Below, piece by piece: positions 59,998 to 64,000 of a stretch of DNA of 64,000 nt. Positions within the stretch are counted from its first letter, which is position 1. Each line of letters begins with the position of its first letter. The DNA is from Blakeslea trispora (Eukaryota > Mucoromycota > Mucoromycetes > Mucorales > Choanephoraceae): the NCBI GenBank assembly GCA_025331445.1, contig JAIWNE010000098.1:1-64000 (forward strand), in the 5' to 3' direction. Made by a program: the position numbers and the translations under genes. The notes under the pieces were generated by a model. It did no database searches. It was not told the origin of the DNA and saw only the letters and a program-made list of their open reading frames with translations.

Positions 59998-61674
59998 TAT
60001 TATACTAGCAAGAAAATAAAGAAGTAAAGAAAAAAAGAAGGGGGGGGGCTAAAGTATATGCACTTTGACTATATCCTCTTTTCATTGGCTGAACTAAAAA
60101 TCAGCTAGAAGTCATTTTAGCATTGTCTACATATGACATTTAACTGATGTCTTGAGACGAGATCAGAGTAAGATAGAACCATTCAGGTCATACAATGAAA
60201 GCAAATGAAGCTACCAGAGACTGTACTCAAATGTTGTCTGTCGCTCAATTGCGATGCATTAAACAAGGGCCAAACCTAATACTTCTTTTGGAGTTTCTAC
60301 CACTTGTAGTGACTGGAAGCAGATAATTAGACATTTTATTGAATCCGTATTGGACTATTGGCTATTCTGCAGTAGACGCTCTATTTAATAGTAGCCAAAA
60401 TCTTAAAATCCTCACCCTTAATAGAGAATACTCTTAAATAGAATTGGCTTTAGAGCTTGCATTGATAAGTACTTTTCAAAACCCCACCCTTATATAGAGA
60501 ATATCCTTAAATAGAATACCCTTAAATAAAGCGACTACTTTACTTGGCTTGAATCCCTTCTGTCGTCTTTGTTAACCGTGGGTCAAATAATACTAATGTC
60601 CTATGCCAAACTCTTTCTTTTCGCGCTAAGAATGAGGAGTTGGTTATCTTGTATTGCCCAGCAAAGAGATAAGATGTACATTGATATAGGAAAAGACTCA
60701 GACTAGTACATATGAAGATCAAACAAACAAAAAACCTATCAGCTAACAAAGATATTAATCGGTAATGTGATTGGTTTGCTTTATGAGATAAAAGAGAGAA
60801 AAATACCCTTCTCCTTATTTTGCTTTTCTTTAATTATCATACAAAAGGAATATTATATATAAAGGTAAGAAAAATGTTCAGTAAATTATGAGTTAATTGC
60901 TAATAATTGCTTAGTTAAATGCATCAAAAGCTTCTTGCCATTTGTATGACATGCAAAAGAGAAACAATTTGAAAGAAAGGTATGTAGTTTGTTATGATTA
61001 TGACCGCTTTTTTGTACTGGTCAAAGTGGAGAGTTCTTCCTTCTTTCACAATCTAAAATGACCACATCCAAGCGCGGGAAAATCAAAGCCGGGACATCAA
61101 TAAGAAGGGTATCTCCTTTGTCAGCTTTTACCGCCGCGGCTGCTTCATTTCCATCATCTCCTCTGCTTCTTTTTCTAAAAGAAAATAAACATTCATCAGA
61201 GTATCATACCTTGTCTTCAAGAACTGAAACTGAAATGCAATAGAAGTAATGCTGCTTGTTTGTCTATGTTAGCAATTACAAAAAGGATTTGATGTGTGGT
61301 GCTTTATAGATAGGCAAAAAAAGTTGATGAGCTCAATGTAAGCTTCCAGATTATTAACCAGTCAGTGTCAGAACACAAGTTAAGGGATAAATTCGACCAG
61401 CCTATCAATAAATATACCCTCATATATAATAGCTCATAAATATACTATATCTTCACCTTTCACTCTTGTATCTATTGCTTAGTGGCATGAATGATGCAGT
61501 TCGTCTTTGTGTTTAATCATCTTGAGTCAATGAGTTTGTGCATGATGAACACAACAAGCAGGCATGTCTTTCTCTTTTTCCAAGCAAGTTATCGTTTAAT
61601 CATATTGAACTCCAGAAATAAAGTCATTGCAATAATGAAGTCAGCTTAGATTAACATACAAATGTTGCTATTTC
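59998..61674. other. Intergenic interval, repeat-bearing
   Basis: About 1.7 kb of AT-rich DNA with no supported gene. It holds the MITE-like element at 60371-60539. Small ORFs at 60.5 and 61.06 kb show no domain. Confidence 0.5.
60371..60539. repeat. MITE-like element with 18-bp terminal inverted repeats
   Basis: The left end AGTAGACGCTCTATTTAA (60371-60388) and the reverse complement of the right end AGTAGTCGCTTTATTTAA (60522-60539) match at 16 of 18 positions. Two internal direct repeats of CCCTTA-TA-AGAGAATA-CCTTAAATAGAAT type lie at about 60415 and 60487. Length about 169 bp, no coding capacity. Best copy of a family also glimpsed at 38.7 and possibly 1.8 kb. Confidence 0.6.
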
Positions 61675-62281
61675 TTATTCTCTTGGGATCATTACTTTGA
61701 ACATACCCAAACCAGGGCAAAGAAGCTGCAGGGTATGGGCCACAACAAGAGAGTTGCAGCAAGAAACCCTTCTCCAAAGGACTCTCACATGAAGAAGAGA
61801 ACCCAGTTTGCCAAAGCCCACAAAAGCTGGATGGTGGAGCAATGGAAACAGGTGGTTTGGACAGATGAGCCCAACATGGAAATTCGCAAGAATGTCCAAC
61901 AGAAAAAGTCTAGAGATTGACCTAGAACAAGTACAAGAAAGACGGCTCAAAACCTTTCGTCAAGGGCGACAGAACCAGAATAATGCTTCGAGGGGGGGTC
62001 ATATGTGACCACAAAAAGGTGTGGAGAATTCTTAATCCTATTGAGAATATAAACTGGCCTGCTCAATCCTCTGATTTCATCTCGATTGAGAATGTTTAGA
62101 ATGAAACAAGCGACACTGCCATAAAGAACAGTTGCAATCTAAGGGGCAAAAAGACAATGAGCAGATGCTGATGAATGCTTGGAACAACATCACTGTCGAA
62201 TATCTTGATAAAATTGTTGCAAACACGCCATCATGCATGAAAAAAGTGATTGCTGCCAAAGGTGACTCAATTGATTCTTAG
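61675..62281 (+). pseudogene. Tc1/mariner transposase relic
   Basis: Broken frames on the plus strand spell parts of a Tc1-like transposase. First is MGHNKRVAARNPSPK...RTQFAKAHKSWMVEQWKQVVWTDEP, where the Asp of WTDE is the second catalytic acid. After a deletion and frame shift comes NWPAQSSDFISIEN followed by an in-frame stop, matching the WPAQSPDLNPIEN block with the third acid. A second shift leads to MNAWNNITVEYLDKIV and KKVIAAKGDSID at the C-terminus. The HTH region and first Asp are not visible. The element is dead. Confidence 0.85.
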
Positions 62282-62425
62282 GCAAACAAACCATCAGTAA
62301 AAGTATATTTTTAGCTCCATTCTCTTAGCAATTTTATTATCTAAACAAATCAAGCTATATAGCATGAAAAAAGGAAAGCATAGTTAGCCAAAAAAATACT
62401 AATTGTATAACAAGTAAAATGGTCT

Positions 62426-62713
62426 TCATTCCTCACGATGACCTCGTCGGAATCCAAAAAATCCTTTTTTTTTATGTCTGACTATACAGCGCCTCTTTAT
62501 CAATAACCCTTCTTCTTTAGAAGCCTCTTGCTCGGGTTCAGAACTATGCACTGTATTCCTGAGATTTATATACTTCATAATGAAAGCAACTGCTTCCAGT
62601 TTAAATGGATCTACCTCCTCTGCAACCTCCATCGAATCTTCTCCGCTTTCATTTATACTGTTCCCTTGACCGATTTTGAAGTAAATCAAACGGTCCATTA
62701 CAAACATAAGCAA
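62426..62713 (-). CDS. Small hypothetical protein, start uncertain
   Basis: An ORF of up to 95 codons ends at 62426. The later part (from MEVAEEVDPFKLEAVAFIM on) has a protein-like composition with mixed acidic and basic residues and ends KKKGFFGFRRGHREE. The upstream part is less convincing and may belong to an intron, with an extra exon near 62.84 kb possible. It lies downstream of the JmjC gene on the same strand. I recognise no domain. Confidence 0.3.
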   Translation of the reverse strand: MLMFVMDRLIYFKIGQGNSINESGEDSMEVAEEVDPFKLEAVAFIMKYINLRNTVHSSEPEQEASKEEGLLIKRRCIVRHKKKGFFGFRRGHREE

Positions 62714-62922
62714 AGATTACCATTTTATTGTTTTGTATTATGCGAGATTTTTTTTTTTTTTTTTTTTGCATATGTGCAACACTCTTTACCAAATTGTCTG
62801 ACAACTTAATTTTTTCTGGTGCGACATCGTTTTGGCAAAAACTGTACACAGCCCAGCTTTCTTTTTTTTTTTGTTCCAAATTTATATTGCCTGCGCATGG
62901 TTGGCACTCTGTTTTTTTTTGT

Positions 62923-64000
62923 CTAAAACCAAAGACTAACGCTAAAGCTTGTTTCTAATGACTTCACATAATGCCACCACTTTGGCTGGATAGCAAACAA
63001 AAGGAAAATCAGGATAATGCACATGCTATTTTAAACTAAGATTGCTTACCGGAATATACAACACTTGACCTTCTTTTAGGATACACTCAATGTAATCAAC
63101 TTGTTGAAATAGGGGAAACAGAGTTTTTATCAGGGTTGCCTGCATCTACCTTTTTAGGATATGAATATAAATTATATGATTTCAGTTGGCAATTCTTACC
63201 TGACTTGTATTATTCATCACACCATCTTTTGGATAAACAAGATTACTCTGTTGAGGAGAAATTAGCTTTATGTATTTACTGCCTACTACTTGACACAATA
63301 GATTGTGGTACGGATCATGGTGTAAGGGGGAAACTGTGTTTTTCGGACCAAACCATGCATTCTTTATCACATCATCAGGGTGAGCCTGGTACAAGGCATT
63401 CAATTGAGGTTTGATGTAGCAATAATCAGGAACATCTATGTCTCTTTCCAGTTGCGGAATTTGATGCAACAGATCGTGCTGAGCTAAATAGGCTGTTGGT
63501 TCTGTTTGCTCAACAATGTGTTGTTCAACAAAATCAGAGAATCGCATCATTTTTTGACTCCAGTTTGCATCTGTATACTGACTCCCTATCTCTACCGGTA
63601 CCATACGATCAGCAGCAATAGACAACAGATAGTCTGTTGAGCGCCAATTATGTTGGTGAAAAGCAGGCCAGTGGTCAATAAGACCCTTGGGTATGATAAA
63701 AGGTGTTGGTATGTCTTGATCACAGTGTTGCAAAAAATGTTCAAAGCTAGGTGGCTCGGCAAGCTCTCTGATTGGGTATTCTATTCTTGGCTGTGGTGAA
63801 ACCTTCTTTAAAGGTTTGTGAATATGCTTGAATAAATGCTGGTTTCCTTTTTTCCTATGGTTGGTAAGCCAGGTCTGAAGATGTTCTAGTATCAAATTCG
63901 TTATCCATTTTCGATCTTCTCCTGGTGCACCACTAACAATAGCAACCGTATCCAAGTCCTCCATCATACCTTGCACTTGAAATTCTAAAGTTTGAGGATC
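62923..64000 (-). CDS. JmjC-domain protein, JMJD5/KDM8-like (5' end outside window)
   Basis: Visible exons on the minus strand are 64000 (open) to 63200, 63139-63050 and 62985-62923. The frame is open to the window edge, so the start is probably further upstream. The part seen holds a helical N-terminal region, then a cupin: PTPFIIPKGLIDHWPA, the W-FGPKNTVSPLHHDPYHNLL segment with the H-x-D iron ligands, LCQVVGSKYIKLISP, an ECILKEGQVLYIP strand, and WWHYVKSLETSFSVSLWF, which supplies the distal His. This order and the short C-terminus fit JMJD5, a 2-oxoglutarate/Fe(II) dioxygenase (arginyl hydroxylase). The acceptor at 63140 rather than 63160 keeps frame. Confidence 0.85.

Noticed and set aside
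63100..63160. Apparent frameshift in the JmjC gene at an A5 run
   Set aside because: Using the downstream acceptor (AG at 63141-63140) restores the frame and a sensible peptide, so no frameshift is needed.

Overview
This window is nuclear DNA of a filamentous fungus, most likely an early-diverging Mucoromycota species (Mucorales type). The evidence is an AT-rich base composition, many short introns (about 40-110 nt, almost all GT-AG with three GC-AG cases), T/C-rich leaders before start codons, and genes that fit that lineage: a GPI-type chitin deacetylase, a secreted LysM protein, a Rho1 GTPase, a tunnel-type RNA 5'-triphosphatase, an Adp1-type ABC transporter and a single-ORF PPR protein. 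There is no operon structure and I found no tRNA, rRNA or CRISPR array. I worked out exon structures by reading frames through splice sites by hand. Coordinates are therefore predictions, but the frames close across every join given.

Layout. 1-655: 3' part of a multi-pass membrane protein gene. 656-4833: gene-poor, with one striking inverted repeat at 4.09-4.33 kb and a MITE-like repeat. 4.8-9.3 kb: an MFSD1-like transporter, a TMEM170-family protein and a PPR protein. 9.4-16.9 kb: two direct repeats, nearly identical over about 585 bp, bracket a beta-trefoil lectin gene and an SHPRH/Irc20-type SNF2-RING ATPase; the repeats abut the 5' ends of the PPR and SNF2 genes. 17.4-18.1 kb: secreted Cu/Zn superoxide dismutase. 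19.1-20.5 kb: a decayed non-LTR retrotransposon. 21.0-30.3 kb: RHO1, mRNA-capping triphosphatase, PP2C phosphatase, glycogen synthase and Sec61-beta. 30.5-38.3 kb: a lipid-oriented neighbourhood of acyl-CoA oxidase, EGF-containing ABCG/Adp1 transporter and DGAT2. 40.7-49.0 kb: chitin deacetylase, Pol I subunit A43, a LysM protein with a lysine-rich repeat tail, and a TRMT2A-like tRNA methyltransferase. 50.3-51.5 kb: a young, 5'-truncated LINE with poly(A) tail and target-site duplication. 51.7-53.1 kb: ETF-alpha. 55.1-57.0 kb: a subtilase with a histone-H1-like lysine-rich insert. 57.2-60.0 kb: a CH-like-domain protein and Tim8. 61.7-62.3 kb: a Tc1/mariner relic. 62.9 kb to the window end: a JMJD5/KDM8-like JmjC protein, cut by the window edge.

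Most genes are independent housekeeping loci. Two themes stand out. Acyl-CoA oxidase, an ABCG exporter and DGAT2 sit side by side (fatty-acid breakdown, transport, triacylglycerol synthesis). Three secreted, wall-related proteins (chitin deacetylase, LysM-polylysine protein, polylysine subtilase) lie within about 16 kb, and two of them carry very similar polycationic repeats. Those two proteins are the most unusual objects here. The repeat pair around the SNF2 and lectin genes and the 66-bp-arm inverted repeat are the most unusual DNA structures.
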